Of a stretch of 64,000 nucleotides of DNA, positions 8,414 through 17,586 are shown piece by piece (position 1 is the first letter of the stretch; every line of letters starts with the position of its first letter). Location: assembly GCF_000719975.1 (NCBI RefSeq), contig NZ_JOIJ01000005.1, positions 62,001-126,000 of the forward strand, read 5' to 3'. This stretch comes from Prauserella rugosa (GTDB lineage: Bacteria > Actinomycetota > Actinomycetes > Mycobacteriales > Pseudonocardiaceae). Under the pieces are notes generated by a model, which was not told the DNA's origin, did no database searches, and saw only the letters and a list, made by a program, of their open reading frames with translations. The position numbers and the translations under genes were made by a program.

Positions 8414-10729
8414 TTACGCCACTCGGGCCGGTGTGCTGAGCCGGCGGTCGATGCCGACGCGCCTGGTGTCTCCGGTGAGCTGGATGCTGCAACGCAGCCG
8501 GACGTCGGCGCTCGAGGCCCCGACCATCAGGCGGATCTCGCCCGGTTCGACGATGCGGTCGCCGGAGCGGCCGGTGTAGGAGGTGCGGTCGGCGTGCAGG
8601 CGGAACGTCACACGTTTCGTCTGTCCCGGTTCCAGCCGCACGGGGGTGAATCCGACGAGCTGGGTGACGGGCCTGGCGACCTGGGCCACCGGATCGTCGA
8701 GATACAGCTGGACGATCTCGGTTCCGGTGCGGTCACCGGCGTTGCGCACGGAGCACGCGATCTCGACCTCACCGTCCGTCGGAACGGTCTCGGCGCTGAC
8801 GGTCAGCTCGTCGTAGGCGAACTCCGTGTACGACAGGCCGTGTCCGAACGGGAACAGCGGAGTGGTGTCCAGGTTGCTGATGCCCTCGCTGGAACCGCCG
8901 AGCGGCGGGTGCAGATAGGTGTTCGGTTGCGCGCCGGCGTCCGCGGGAATCTGGACGGGCAGTTTGCCCGCGGGCGTGATCCGTCCGGAAAGGACACCGG
9001 CGATCGCGGCGCCGCCCTCCTCGCCTGGCATGAACGCCTGCACGACCGCCGCCGATCGCGACGCAGCCCCGCCGAGTGCGTACGGGCGACCCGAGACCAC
9101 GACGAGCACGACCGGAGTACCCACGGCCTGCACGGCCTCGGCCAATTCCGCCTGTACCCCGGGAAGTTCGAGATCGGGTGCGTCGCAGCCCTCTCCCGAC
9201 GTCCCGCCGCCGAACATGCCCGCCCGGTCACCGACCACGAGCACGGCCAGGTCGGCCTCCTGCGCCGCAGCGGTCGCGGCCGCGAAGCCACTTCGGTCCT
9301 GCCCGGTGATCGCGCAGCCCTGCTCGTGTCCGATCGACACATCGGGAAGTTCCCTGCGCATCGACTCGACCAGCGACGGCACCTCGATGCCGAGCCCGAG
9401 GTCGGGATAGCGCGGAAGGACGTGATTCGGATAGGAGTAGCAGCCCAGAAAGGTCCGCGGGTCGTCGGCACACGGCCCGATGACCGCGATCGACCCGACG
9501 TCGGAGGCCAGCGGCAACGCGCCGGAGTCGTTGGCCAGCAACACCACCGAACGCTCCGCAACGCGCCGTGCGAGGGACCGGTTGGTGTCGGAGTCCAACG
9601 CGATCTCGTCGGTTCGGTGTTGCTCGGCGTCCGGTGGCTCGGGCGACCATCCGTCGTCGAGCAGTCCGAGCTCGAGCTTCTGCCGCAGTACCCGCCGGAC
9701 GGATCGGTCGACGAGCTCCTCGGCGACGCGGCCGTCGCGGACCAACTCGTGCAGGGCGTCGCCGTAGCAGCGGGTGTCGGGCAGTTCGACGTCGATGCCC
9801 GCGGCCAGCGCCAGGGATCCGGCCTGCGGGGGGTTCTCGGCGACGCGGTGCATCGTCTCGAGGAAGCTCACCGACCAGTAGTCCGAGACCACGACGCCGT
9901 CGAATCCCCATTCGTCGCGGAGCACACCGGTCAGCAACGTCTCGTCGGAGCCGACCGGCACCCCGTCGACGTCGGTGTAGGAGTTCATCACCGAGCCGGC
10001 ACCGCCCTCGCGTAGCGCCATCTCGAACGGCGGCAGGATCACGTCGGCCAGCTCGCGCGGGCCGATGGAGACCGGCGCGTGATTGCGGGCCCCGCGCGAG
10101 GCGGAGTATCCGGCGAAGTGCTTCAACGTGGCGACCACGCCCGCCGACTGCAGGCCGCGGACGTACGCGGTGCCGACGGCACCCACCAGGTACGGGTCTT
10201 CGCCCATCGTCTCCTCGACGCGGCCCCACCGGTAGTCCCGCACGACGTCGAGCACCGGGGACAGTCCCTGGTGGACGCCGACGGCGGCCATGTCCCTCCC
10301 GATCGCGGCCGCCATCTCCTCGATCAGCTCCGGGTCGAAGGTGGCGGCCCAGGCCAGCGACGTCGGATAAACACTCGCCCCGAACGTGGTGAACCCGGTC
10401 AGGCACTCCTCGTGTGCGATCGCCGGGACGCCCAGCCGGGTGTTCTCGATCAGGTGCCGCTGGCGTTCGGCGAGGATCCTGCGGCCCTCGGCAGCCGTGA
10501 CCGGTTCGGTTCCGAAAACCCGGGTCAGATGGCCGATGCCGTGTTGGAGGGAGGCCTGCTCGTCGGTGCCACCCGCGAACACGTCCTGCATCGGCGCGAC
10601 GTCGCCGCCGGTGTCCGCGCCGATCCACGCCGCGCCCAGCTGCGCGATCTTCTCCCGTAGCGTCATTGCGGCCATGAGTTCCTTGACCCGCTCGTCCGCG
10701 CTGCGGGTCGGGTCACGCCAGGGATGCAT
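8414..10729 (-). CDS. Glycoside hydrolase family 3 beta-glycosidase
   Basis: The 771-residue product has the GH3 layout: N-terminal TIM barrel with ECLTGF, ATLKHFAGYSASRGARNHAP and the nucleophile Asp283 in VVVSDYWSVSF; a second alpha/beta-sandwich domain (SIAVIGPCADDPRTFLGCYS, VLVVGDRAGMFGGGTSGEG); and a C-terminal fibronectin-III-like domain beginning near PLFPFGHGLSYTEF. Such enzymes release beta-linked glucose or xylose from short glycosides. There is no signal peptide, so it acts in the cytoplasm on imported substrate. The ATG at 10729 follows AAAGAAG; an upstream in-frame start at 10780 is less likely. First gene of the GH3-MFS-YdcF operon. Confidence 0.92.
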   Translation of the reverse strand: MHPWRDPTRSADERVKELMAAMTLREKIAQLGAAWIGADTGGDVAPMQDVFAGGTDEQASLQHGIGHLTRVFGTEPVTAAEGRRILAERQRHLIENTRLGVPAIAHEECLTGFTTFGASVYPTSLAWAATFDPELIEEMAAAIGRDMAAVGVHQGLSPVLDVVRDYRWGRVEETMGEDPYLVGAVGTAYVRGLQSAGVVATLKHFAGYSASRGARNHAPVSIGPRELADVILPPFEMALREGGAGSVMNSYTDVDGVPVGSDETLLTGVLRDEWGFDGVVVSDYWSVSFLETMHRVAENPPQAGSLALAAGIDVELPDTRCYGDALHELVRDGRVAEELVDRSVRRVLRQKLELGLLDDGWSPEPPDAEQHRTDEIALDSDTNRSLARRVAERSVVLLANDSGALPLASDVGSIAVIGPCADDPRTFLGCYSYPNHVLPRYPDLGLGIEVPSLVESMRRELPDVSIGHEQGCAITGQDRSGFAAATAAAQEADLAVLVVGDRAGMFGGGTSGEGCDAPDLELPGVQAELAEAVQAVGTPVVLVVVSGRPYALGGAASRSAAVVQAFMPGEEGGAAIAGVLSGRITPAGKLPVQIPADAGAQPNTYLHPPLGGSSEGISNLDTTPLFPFGHGLSYTEFAYDELTVSAETVPTDGEVEIACSVRNAGDRTGTEIVQLYLDDPVAQVARPVTQLVGFTPVRLEPGQTKRVTFRLHADRTSYTGRSGDRIVEPGEIRLMVGASSADVRLRCSIQLTGDTRRVGIDRRLSTPARVA

Positions 10730-10784
10730 GCGACTTCTTTGTCGAAGAGGCCTGGGTGGGTTCCGATCGGACGGAACCACGCTT

Positions 10785-10807
10785 ATTAGTTCAGTGGATG
10801 TACTAAT
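10785..10807. promoter_or_regulatory. Probable ROK repressor operator upstream of the GH3 operon
   Basis: ATTAGTTCA (10785-10793) and TGTACTAAT (10799-10807) form an inverted repeat with 8 of 9 pairs matching, in an AT-rich patch 56-78 bases before the GH3 start codon. ROK-family operators (XylR/NagC type) are built on TTAGTT/AACTAA half-sites, and a further TTAGTTTGA lies near 10947 before the ROK gene. The divergent ROK gene at 10984 is the obvious binding protein. Confidence 0.65.
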
Positions 10808-10983
10808 TAAGTGAGAGGAGAGTCACAGAGCGAGGTTCGGCTGTCAATACATCGGGTGAGAAATCCCAGCTAAATCTGGCCCTGCGGGTAGGTCGTGGAG
10901 CAACTCCGGTGTCTGGGTCGCTCACGGTCTCCGATGGTCGATCGAGTTAGTTTGATATTCATCCTTATTCGAGAGGGGAAGCG

Positions 10984-12267
10984 GTGGGCGAGGCCAACGG
11001 GGCTCCGAAGGAGCGCGGGCCCAGTGCTGTCGGCGGCGATCAGGCTGCCGTGCGACGTGGCAACCTGGCCCGGGTGCTCGGGGAGATCCGGCAGCCGGGC
11101 ACGCACTCCCGCGCGGCCGTCGCGGCACGGACCGGGCTGACGAAGGCGACGGTCTCCAGCCTGGTCACCGAGCTCATCGAGCGACGCCTCGTGCGGGAGA
11201 GCGGCAGGCAACAGGCGGGCAACGTCGGGCGGCCGGGACGGCTCCTGGAACTGGACGGCGGGTCGGTGGCGGCCCTCGGCCTGGAGGTCAACGCGAACTA
11301 CCTCGCCGTCCGCGGGGTCGACCTGGCCGAACGTGTGCTGGTGGAGCGTCGGGTCGCCTTCGACGGGGCGGCGACGGATGCCTCGGAGCCCGTGGGGGAG
11401 TTGGCCCGGCTCGCCGAGGACGCGATCGCGCAGGTGCGGGGAGCAGGCGCGCTGCTCGCCGGTGTCGGGGTTGCCGTGCCGGGCCTGGTCGACGTGCCGA
11501 CCGGCACGGTGCGCTACGCGCCGAACCTGTTGTGGCAGGACGTGCCGATCGCCGAGTGGCTTCGCCGTCGTCTCGACCTCGGCGCCGACGTCACGGTCGC
11601 CGTCGACAACGAGGCCAACCTTGCGGCGGTGGCCGAGTTCGGCAGCGAGGCCAACACCGCGTCCAACCTCGTCTACCTCACCGGCGAGACCGGCGTCGGT
11701 GCCGGTCTGATCAGCGACGGCCGTCTCCTGCGTGGATCGGACGGATTCAGCGGGGAGATCGGGCACATCCCGGTCGACCCGTCGGGGGCACGGTGCGGAT
11801 GCGGGCAGGTCGGCTGCCTGGAGACCAGGATCGGCCTGGTCGCCGCCGTGCGGACGGCGGCGCCGGACCTGGCGGGGACCGCTCTCGACCCGGAGGAACT
11901 CGCGCAGGCGCTGCTGGAGCGGGCGGAGGCTGGTGAGCCGCGGGCGCTGGCCGGACTCGACGAGATCGGCCGTTGGCTCGGGGTCGGGATCTCCATCGCG
12001 GTCAACCTGCTCAACCCGGAGAAGGTCGTGCTCGGCGGCTACTTCGCGACGGTCTCGCCCTACGTCGTACCGACCGCGATGCGGGAGCTCCGCAGCCGTG
12101 CCGTGGCGGGACAGGCCGCGATCTGCCCCATCACCGCGTCCGCATTCGGGTTCACCGCGGCCGCACGTGGGGGTACCGGCGTGATCGCCGAGGAGGTGTT
12201 CCGCGACCCCTGGCGGGCTCCCCTCGGGGCCGAGGTCTCTCCGGCGCGTTCCGAGGACACCGCCTGA
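10984..12267 (+). CDS. ROK family transcriptional repressor
   Basis: Residues about 30-85 form a winged helix-turn-helix (HSRAAVAARTGLTKATVSSL, VRESGRQQAGNVGRPGRLLE). The rest is a ROK sugar-kinase-like fold: LGLEVNANYLAVRGVDL, GVAVPGLVD, VAVDNEANLAAVAEFG, TGETGVGAGLI, and the zinc-binding ROK signature GEIGHIPVDP with CGCGQVGCLE. The protein should sense a sugar and release DNA. It starts at GTG 10984 behind GAGAGGGG. It is divergent from the GH3-MFS-YdcF operon and is its likely repressor; it probably also controls itself. Confidence 0.9.
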   Translation: MGEANGAPKERGPSAVGGDQAAVRRGNLARVLGEIRQPGTHSRAAVAARTGLTKATVSSLVTELIERRLVRESGRQQAGNVGRPGRLLELDGGSVAALGLEVNANYLAVRGVDLAERVLVERRVAFDGAATDASEPVGELARLAEDAIAQVRGAGALLAGVGVAVPGLVDVPTGTVRYAPNLLWQDVPIAEWLRRRLDLGADVTVAVDNEANLAAVAEFGSEANTASNLVYLTGETGVGAGLISDGRLLRGSDGFSGEIGHIPVDPSGARCGCGQVGCLETRIGLVAAVRTAAPDLAGTALDPEELAQALLERAEAGEPRALAGLDEIGRWLGVGISIAVNLLNPEKVVLGGYFATVSPYVVPTAMRELRSRAVAGQAAICPITASAFGFTAAARGGTGVIAEEVFRDPWRAPLGAEVSPARSEDTA

Positions 12268-12348
12268 TCGAACTCCCGGCGGGTGGCGACTCGTGCGGCC
12301 CGAGCTTTCCGGCAATCACCGGAATACTGTCGTGGCCTGGAAAAACTG

Positions 12349-12421
12349 CGCCCCCGGCAGGATTCGAACCTGCGACACCGGCTTTAGGAGAGCCGTGCTC
12401 TATCCCCTGAGCTACGAGGGC
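12349..12421 (-). tRNA. tRNA-Arg (anticodon CCT)
   Basis: Read on the minus strand, a 73-nt cloverleaf folds with acceptor GCCCTCG/CGGGGGC (one G-U pair), D-arm AGCTCAGGGGATAGAGC, anticodon stem CGGCT/AGCCG with loop CTCCTAA (anticodon at 12388-12386), and T-arm GCAGG-TTCGAAT-CCTGC. The CCA end is not encoded. It lies between the ROK gene and a response regulator. Confidence 0.96.
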
Positions 12422-12580
12422 CTTCGCGACGGAGTCTAACCGTAGCCGGGTGAATGTTCGTAAGTGGACCATACACACGCGAACGATCACTTACTCTTGT
12501 CCGAACTACCCCCCGGTAGCACCTGTCTCCGACGGCGTAGAACCTTGTCCATCCCGTTCCCCCCTCCGGGAGGCAAACCG

Positions 12581-13231
12581 TTGATCACAGTCATGCTGGC
12601 CGACGACGAGGAGCTCGTGCGCCAAGGCCTGCGCGCGATGCTGTCCGCGGCGCCCGACATCGAGGTCGTCGGCGAGGCCGCCGACGGAAGATCGGCGGTC
12701 GAGACGGCGAGACGTCTGCGGCCCCAGGTCGCCCTGCTCGACATCAAGATGCGCCAGCCGGACGACGGCATCCGTGCGCTCCGCGCGATGCAGGGGCTGC
12801 CCGAACCTCCCCGCATGGCCATGCTCACCACCTTCGACGTCGACGAGTACGTGAGCCTCGCCCTGCGCTTCGGCGCCAACGGATTCCTGCTCAAGGACAT
12901 CGAACCCGGCGTGCTCGTCCGTGCCGTGCGTGACCTCTCCCGTGGCGGTGCGGTCCTCGACCCCAGCGTGGCCGCCCGCATGGTCAACGCCCAGCGCGAC
13001 GAGGCTCGCGCCGCCGCGCCGGCCCGCCGGCTGCTCGCCTCCCTGTCGGAACGCGAACGCGAGGTCGTCACGCTGATCGGCCAGGGCATGTCGAACGCCG
13101 AGATCGGCAGCAAACTGCACCTGTCCGAGGCCACCGTGAAGGGCTACGTGTCCGCCGTGCTCTCGAAGATCGGTGCCGCCAACCGCGTGCAGGCCGCACT
13201 CCTGGCCTACCGCGGCGGGCTCGTGGACTGA
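12581..13231 (+). CDS. NarL/FixJ-type response regulator (orphan)
   Basis: The receiver domain has the acidic pair ADDEE at residues 7-11, phospho-acceptor Asp54 in VALLDIKM, TTFD and the lysine in FLLKDI; the C-terminal LuxR helix-turn-helix is LSEREREVVTLIGQGMSNAE followed by IGSKLHLSEATVKGYVSAVLSKIGA. I chose the TTG at 12581 because GGGAGG precedes it and the conserved beta-1 strand ITVMLADDEE begins right after it; an in-frame ATG at 12464 would add 39 low-complexity residues. No histidine kinase adjoins it, unlike the next regulator, so its kinase must lie elsewhere. Confidence 0.88.
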   Translation: MITVMLADDEELVRQGLRAMLSAAPDIEVVGEAADGRSAVETARRLRPQVALLDIKMRQPDDGIRALRAMQGLPEPPRMAMLTTFDVDEYVSLALRFGANGFLLKDIEPGVLVRAVRDLSRGGAVLDPSVAARMVNAQRDEARAAAPARRLLASLSEREREVVTLIGQGMSNAEIGSKLHLSEATVKGYVSAVLSKIGAANRVQAALLAYRGGLVD

Positions 13232-13297
13232 GGAGAGCCGCGCCTGCGTGACCGGCCCGCGACGTGACCGGGCCGACACCCGCGTGGGCACGGTCGT

Positions 13298-13314
13298 TCA
13301 GGTGTGTCTCAGGC
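13298..13314. promoter_or_regulatory. TCAG-N6-CTCAGGC motif upstream of mprA
   Basis: TCAG (13298-13301), six bases, CTCAGGC (13308-13314) lies 22 bases before the mprA start. Exactly the same spaced motif occurs at 17550-17566 before pepD. MprA boxes in mycobacteria are loosely conserved tandem repeats, and both genes are MprA targets there. I therefore read this as a candidate autoregulatory MprA site. Confidence 0.5.
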
Positions 13315-13335
13315 ATACCCGACACACTGGTTGCC

Positions 13336-14025
13336 ATGCGCATACTCGTTGTCGACGACGACCGGGCCGTGCGGGAGTCGCTCCGGCGTTCCCTCGAGTT
13401 CAACGGCTATCAGGTCGACGTGGCCGGCGACGGTGCTCAGGCGCTCGACATGGTCGCCGCCGACCGCCCGGACGCGATGGTCCTCGACGTCATGATGCCC
13501 AGACTCGACGGACTCGAGGTCGCGCGCCGACTGCGCAGCACCGGCGACGACCTGCCCATCCTCGTGCTCACCGCGCGGGACGCCGTGTCCGACCGGGTCT
13601 CCGGGCTCGACGCGGGCGCCGACGACTACCTGCCCAAGCCCTTCGCGCTGGAGGAGCTGCTCGCCAGGCTGCGGGCGCTCCTCCGGCGAGCGGCCGCCGA
13701 GGCCGACCCCCAGGGCGCCGGTGCGCTCGTCTTCGCCGATCTCACCCTCGACCCCGACACGCGCGAGGTGCGGCGAGGTGAGCGCGACATCAGCCTGACG
13801 CGCACCGAGTTCACCCTCCTCGAACTGTTCATGACGTACCCGAAGCACGTGCTGACCCGCACTCGCATCCTCGAGGAGGTGTGGGGCTTCGACTTCCCCA
13901 CCTCGGGCAACGCGCTCGAGGTGTACGTCGGTTACCTGCGCCGCAAGACCGAGGCCGAGGGCGAGCCGCGCCTGATCCACACGGTCCGCGGGGTGGGTTA
14001 CGTCCTCAGGGAGACTCCGCCGTGA
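13336..14025 (+). CDS. mprA: OmpR-family response regulator MprA
   Basis: The 229-residue protein has a receiver domain ([12 protein letters not shown], phospho-acceptor Asp51 in [24 protein letters not shown]) and an OmpR winged-helix domain ending [15 protein letters not shown]. It overlaps the kinase gene by GTGA. Order and sequence match MprA of actinobacteria, the envelope-stress regulator that controls pepD and sigma factors. The start at 13336 gives the standard MRILVVDDD opening; longer in-frame starts upstream are not supported. A TCAG-N6-CTCAGGC motif in its promoter also occurs before pepD. Confidence 0.92.
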   Translation: MRILVVDDDRAVRESLRRSLEFNGYQVDVAGDGAQALDMVAADRPDAMVLDVMMPRLDGLEVARRLRSTGDDLPILVLTARDAVSDRVSGLDAGADDYLPKPFALEELLARLRALLRRAAAEADPQGAGALVFADLTLDPDTREVRRGERDISLTRTEFTLLELFMTYPKHVLTRTRILEEVWGFDFPTSGNALEVYVGYLRRKTEAEGEPRLIHTVRGVGYVLRETPP

Positions 14026-15437
14026 CCGGACCCGTCCTCACCGGCGGATCCACCGACACCGGCACCGACCGTCCACCCCGGCGGATCTCGCTGCGCACCC
14101 GCGTCGTGCTGCTGGCCGCACTGTGCGTCGGCGGCACCGTCGCGCTCGTCTCGCTCGTCACCTACCTGACCGTGCGCGACAACATCTACGAGCAGTTCGA
14201 CACCTCGCTCACCCAACGCGCCCACGCGGCCGCCGAGAGCGTGCCCGTCGTCTCCCGGTTCCAGAACCTCCCTTCGGCCATGCTCGCCAGCGGCGACATC
14301 CAGATCGGCCTGCTCGAATCCGGCGGTGGCATGGTCCTGCCGCAAGGCGGTCAGGAGCCGCCGTCGGGCAGGCCCGAAGCCGCGGTCGCGCAGGGCCAGG
14401 CCGAATGGTCGTTGCGCACCGACGAGGCGACCCACATGCGCGTCATCGCCGTCAGCTCGGGAGCAGGGCAGGCGCTCGTGCTGGCGCAATCGCTTGCCCA
14501 GACCGACCGAACCCTGCACGACCTCTCCCTGGTGCTGCTGTTCTTCGGCGGTATCGGGGTCGTCGTCGCGGTCGGTGCGGCCACCGCGGTCGCCCGCACC
14601 GCGCTCCGGCCCGTGCAACGGCTGACGTCCGCGACCGAACGGGTCGCGAGCACGATGGACCTGCGCCCGATTCCCGTCACCGGCGACGACGAACTGTCGC
14701 GGATGACCCAGAGCTTCAACACCATGCTCGCCGCGGTCGCCGAGTCGCAGGCGCAACAGAGCCAGCTGGTCGCCGACGCCGGGCACGAGCTGCGTACCCC
14801 GTTGACGTCGCTGCGGACCAACCTCGAGCTGCTGCTGTCGGCCAACAAGCGCGACGCACCGCCGCTCGACGAGCACGTACGCGCCGAGATCGAAAGCGAC
14901 ATCCGCGGCCAGCTCGACGAGCTCACCCAGCTCATCGGGGACCTGGTCGAACTGGCCAGGGATAGCGGTCCGCAGGAGATCGAGCGCGTCGAGCTCGTCG
15001 ACGTGGTCGAACGCGCCCTCGACCGTGCCCGCCGCCGAGCGGGGGAGACCGAGTTCGCCGTGCACCTGGAGCCCTGGGAACTCACCGGCGACCCCGGCGT
15101 CCTGGAACGAGCCGTGCTCAATCTGCTCGACAACGCCGTGAAGTTCTCGCCACCCGGGTCGATCGTCGACGTGGCCCTTCGTCCGCTGGGAGACGGCACC
15201 GCCGTCGTCGAGGTCGCCGACCGTGGGCCCGGCATCGACCAGGAGGACCTGCCCAAGGTCTTCGATCGGTTCTACCGTTCGGCGGAGGCGAGGACCCTGC
15301 CCGGGTCCGGACTCGGCCTGGCGATCGTGCGGCAAGCGGCGCAACGGCACGGAGGCATCGCCTTCGCAGCGGCCCGAGAGGGTGGCGGCACCGTGATCAC
15401 GATGCGCCTTCCCGGGACGGCGCCCGAACCGGGCTGA
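14022..15437 (+). CDS. mprB: Sensor histidine kinase MprB
   Basis: The 471-residue kinase starts at GTG 14022, overlapping the mprA stop. It has a first membrane helix (about residues 28-50), a periplasmic sensor domain of about 120 residues, a second helix ([18 protein letters not shown]), a HAMP segment, the H-box [14 protein letters not shown] near residue 254, and ATP-binding boxes [28 protein letters not shown] and GSGLGLAIV. MprB senses envelope stress and phosphorylates MprA; in mycobacteria it also contacts DnaK and the PepD pathway. It is followed here by deoR-galT rather than directly by pepD. Confidence 0.92.
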   Translation: MTGPVLTGGSTDTGTDRPPRRISLRTRVVLLAALCVGGTVALVSLVTYLTVRDNIYEQFDTSLTQRAHAAAESVPVVSRFQNLPSAMLASGDIQIGLLESGGGMVLPQGGQEPPSGRPEAAVAQGQAEWSLRTDEATHMRVIAVSSGAGQALVLAQSLAQTDRTLHDLSLVLLFFGGIGVVVAVGAATAVARTALRPVQRLTSATERVASTMDLRPIPVTGDDELSRMTQSFNTMLAAVAESQAQQSQLVADAGHELRTPLTSLRTNLELLLSANKRDAPPLDEHVRAEIESDIRGQLDELTQLIGDLVELARDSGPQEIERVELVDVVERALDRARRRAGETEFAVHLEPWELTGDPGVLERAVLNLLDNAVKFSPPGSIVDVALRPLGDGTAVVEVADRGPGIDQEDLPKVFDRFYRSAEARTLPGSGLGLAIVRQAAQRHGGIAFAAAREGGGTVITMRLPGTAPEPG

Positions 15438-15562
15438 CGTGGCGCTGACGTGGTGGTCCACGCGCGGGACGACCCCCGGGTTGTTCGATAATGTAGAATT
15501 TTGTGCAGTTAGGTTGATTTCCTGGGTATCGGCTCGCCCGGTGCCGGACGGCGGGAGACGAA

Positions 15563-16360
15563 GTGCTGGCGCGGCAGCGACAAGCGATCATCCTCGAGGA
15601 GGCGCGGCGTACCGGCGCGGTCCGAGTCAGTGACCTGGTCGAGCGACTCGGCGTCTCCGACATGACGATCCGCCGTGACCTCGACGTCCTCGCGGGCCGT
15701 GGCCTCGTCGAGAAGGTGTACGGCGGTGCGACGACGATCGGCGACCGCAGCACCGACGAACCGGGTTTCGAGGCGAAGTCCGTCCAGCAGCAGGAACACA
15801 AGGAAGCCATCGCCGCCCGAGCCGCCGAGCTCGTCAAACCCGGCAGCGCGATCGGCCTGTCGGCGGGCACGACCACCTGGACGTTCGCCCGCGCGCTCGC
15901 AGGGGTCGCCGACCTGACGGTGGTGACGAACTCGGTGCGCGTCGCCGACGTCCTGCACGAATCGCCGCAGCCCAATCGGACGGTGATCCTCACCGGTGGC
16001 GTGCGGACGCCCTCGGACGCGCTCGTCGGGCCGGTGGCCGTGCAGAGCCTGCGGAGTCTGCACCTGGACATGGTGTTCATGGGCGTGCACGGCATGGCCG
16101 ACGGCCCCGGGTTCACGACGCCGAACCTCACCGAGGGGGAAACGGACCGCGCGCTCGTCGACGCCGCACGCAAGCTCGTCGTGTTGGCCGACCACACGAA
16201 GTGGGGCACGGTCGGGATCTCCACGATCGCCGATCTCGCCGACGCCAGCGTCGTCGTCTCCGACGACGAGCTTCCTGCCGATGCCCGCAGGACGCTGTCC
16301 GAGCACGTGGGCGGCCTGATGATCGCGGAGGTCCCGGCCCGCCGGGAGGAAGGCGAGTGA
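15563..16360 (+). CDS. DeoR family sugar-responsive regulator
   Basis: A 265-residue protein with the DeoR helix-turn-helix (ARQRQAIILEEARRTGAVRV, LGVSDMTIRRDLDVLAGRGL, VEKVYGGA) and the DeoR C-terminal sensor that resembles ribose-phosphate isomerases (IGLSAGTTTWTFARAL, VVTNSV, LTGGVRTPSDALVGP, DHTKWG). These proteins respond to phosphorylated sugars. The start is GTG 15563 after GGGAGA. It overlaps galT by GTGA, so the pair is one transcript, and galactose-pathway control is the obvious role. The 125 bases upstream are AT-rich and hold the promoter. Confidence 0.9.
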   Translation: MLARQRQAIILEEARRTGAVRVSDLVERLGVSDMTIRRDLDVLAGRGLVEKVYGGATTIGDRSTDEPGFEAKSVQQQEHKEAIAARAAELVKPGSAIGLSAGTTTWTFARALAGVADLTVVTNSVRVADVLHESPQPNRTVILTGGVRTPSDALVGPVAVQSLRSLHLDMVFMGVHGMADGPGFTTPNLTEGETDRALVDAARKLVVLADHTKWGTVGISTIADLADASVVVSDDELPADARRTLSEHVGGLMIAEVPARREEGE

Positions 16361-17469
16361 ACAGTACGGTGCGCAAGACCTCGAATCGACTCGCGGACGG
16401 CCGGGAGATCGTCTACTTCGACGAGAACCCCGACGCTCCGGAACGCACGGCGCAGGACACGCGGGATCTTCCGCAGGTCTCGGCCGCCTCGGAGATCCGC
16501 CGCGACCCGCTCACCGGGGAATGGGTGGCGATGGCCGCCCACCGGCAGACCCGCACCTACAAACCGCCGGCAGACCTCTGCCCGCTGTGCCCGAGCGCAC
16601 CCGGCAAACCCAGCGAGGTTCCGGAGAGCGACTACGACGTGGTCGTGTTCGAGAACCGCTTCCCCTCGTTCGCGCAGGGCGTTCCGGACGCGCCACCCGC
16701 GACGATCGACGAGGCGGGGATCGTGCCCGTCGCGCCGGGCAAGGGCCGCTGCGAGGTCGTCTGCTTCACCAGCGACCACGGCGGTTCGTTCGGGCAGCTC
16801 AGCCCCACGCGCGTGCGCACGGTCGTCGACGCGTGGGCCGACCGGACCGCGGCGCTGTCGGCTACCGACGGCGTGCGCCAGGTGTTCCCGTTCGAGAACC
16901 GCGGCGAGGAGATCGGGGTGACCCTGTCGCACCCGCACGGTCAGATCTACGGCTACCCGTTCGTCACGCCGCGCACCGAGCGCATGCTGCAGACCGCAGC
17001 CGCCTACCGGGAGCAGCACGGCAGGCACGTACTGGGTGACGTCCTCGCCGCCGAACGCGCTTCGGGCGAGCGGGTCGTCGCCGAGGGCGAGCACTGGACG
17101 GCGTTCGTGCCGCCCGCAGCCCGGTGGCCCGTGCAGGTGCAGGTCGTGCCGCACCGGCAGGTCGCGGACCTGACCGAGCTCACCGACGCCGAACGGGACG
17201 ACTTCGCACGCGTCTACCTGACGGTGCTCGGCCAGTGCGACGCGCTCTACGACCGGCCGCTGCCCTACGTCGCCGGCTGGTACCAGGCGCCGTCGGACAC
17301 CGACCGCGAGCTGTCCTGGTTGCACCTGGAGCTGCTGTCGGTGCTGCGCTCGGCCGACAAGCTGAAGTACCTGGCCGGCTCGGAATCGGGCATGGCGGTG
17401 TGGATCAACGACTCCACCCCCGAGCAGATCGCCGAGCGTCTGCGCACATCCGGTCGACAGGCGGTGTGA
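16357..17469 (+). CDS. galT: Galactose-1-phosphate uridylyltransferase GalT
   Basis: The 370-residue enzyme carries the GalT signatures: zinc ligands in CPLCPS, FENRFPSF, the active-site HPH motif in SHPHGQIYGYPF, a second histidine pair in LSWLHLELL, and the uridylyl-binding GWYQAPS. It swaps UMP between UDP-glucose and galactose-1-phosphate in the Leloir pathway. The GTG start at 16357 overlaps the deoR stop. The usual downstream galK is missing; the next gene is pepD, so galactokinase must be elsewhere. UDP-glucose for this reaction can come from GalU, encoded at 22668. Confidence 0.95.
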   Translation: MNSTVRKTSNRLADGREIVYFDENPDAPERTAQDTRDLPQVSAASEIRRDPLTGEWVAMAAHRQTRTYKPPADLCPLCPSAPGKPSEVPESDYDVVVFENRFPSFAQGVPDAPPATIDEAGIVPVAPGKGRCEVVCFTSDHGGSFGQLSPTRVRTVVDAWADRTAALSATDGVRQVFPFENRGEEIGVTLSHPHGQIYGYPFVTPRTERMLQTAAAYREQHGRHVLGDVLAAERASGERVVAEGEHWTAFVPPAARWPVQVQVVPHRQVADLTELTDAERDDFARVYLTVLGQCDALYDRPLPYVAGWYQAPSDTDRELSWLHLELLSVLRSADKLKYLAGSESGMAVWINDSTPEQIAERLRTSGRQAV

Positions 17470-17549
17470 GCTGCGACGATCCCGGCTTTCGGCCGGCCGC
17501 GCACGCTGGGAACTCTGCGGGGAATCACATGTCTTCCCACAGGTGCGTT

Positions 17550-17566
17550 TCAGCGAGTTCTCAGGC
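17550..17566. promoter_or_regulatory. TCAG-N6-CTCAGGC motif upstream of pepD
   Basis: The motif (TCAG 17550-17553, CTCAGGC 17560-17566) is identical in spacing and sequence to the one before mprA. It ends 20 bases before the preferred pepD start at 17587 and only 2 bases before an alternative ATG at 17569, which is an argument for the later start. It is a candidate MprA-binding site. Confidence 0.5.
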
Positions 17567-17586
17567 CCATGGCTCATCATGAGGAC

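Noticed and set aside
12464..12580. N-terminal extension of the NarL-type regulator
   Set aside because: The extra 39 residues are not part of a receiver domain, and the strong ribosome-binding site lies just before the TTG at 12581.
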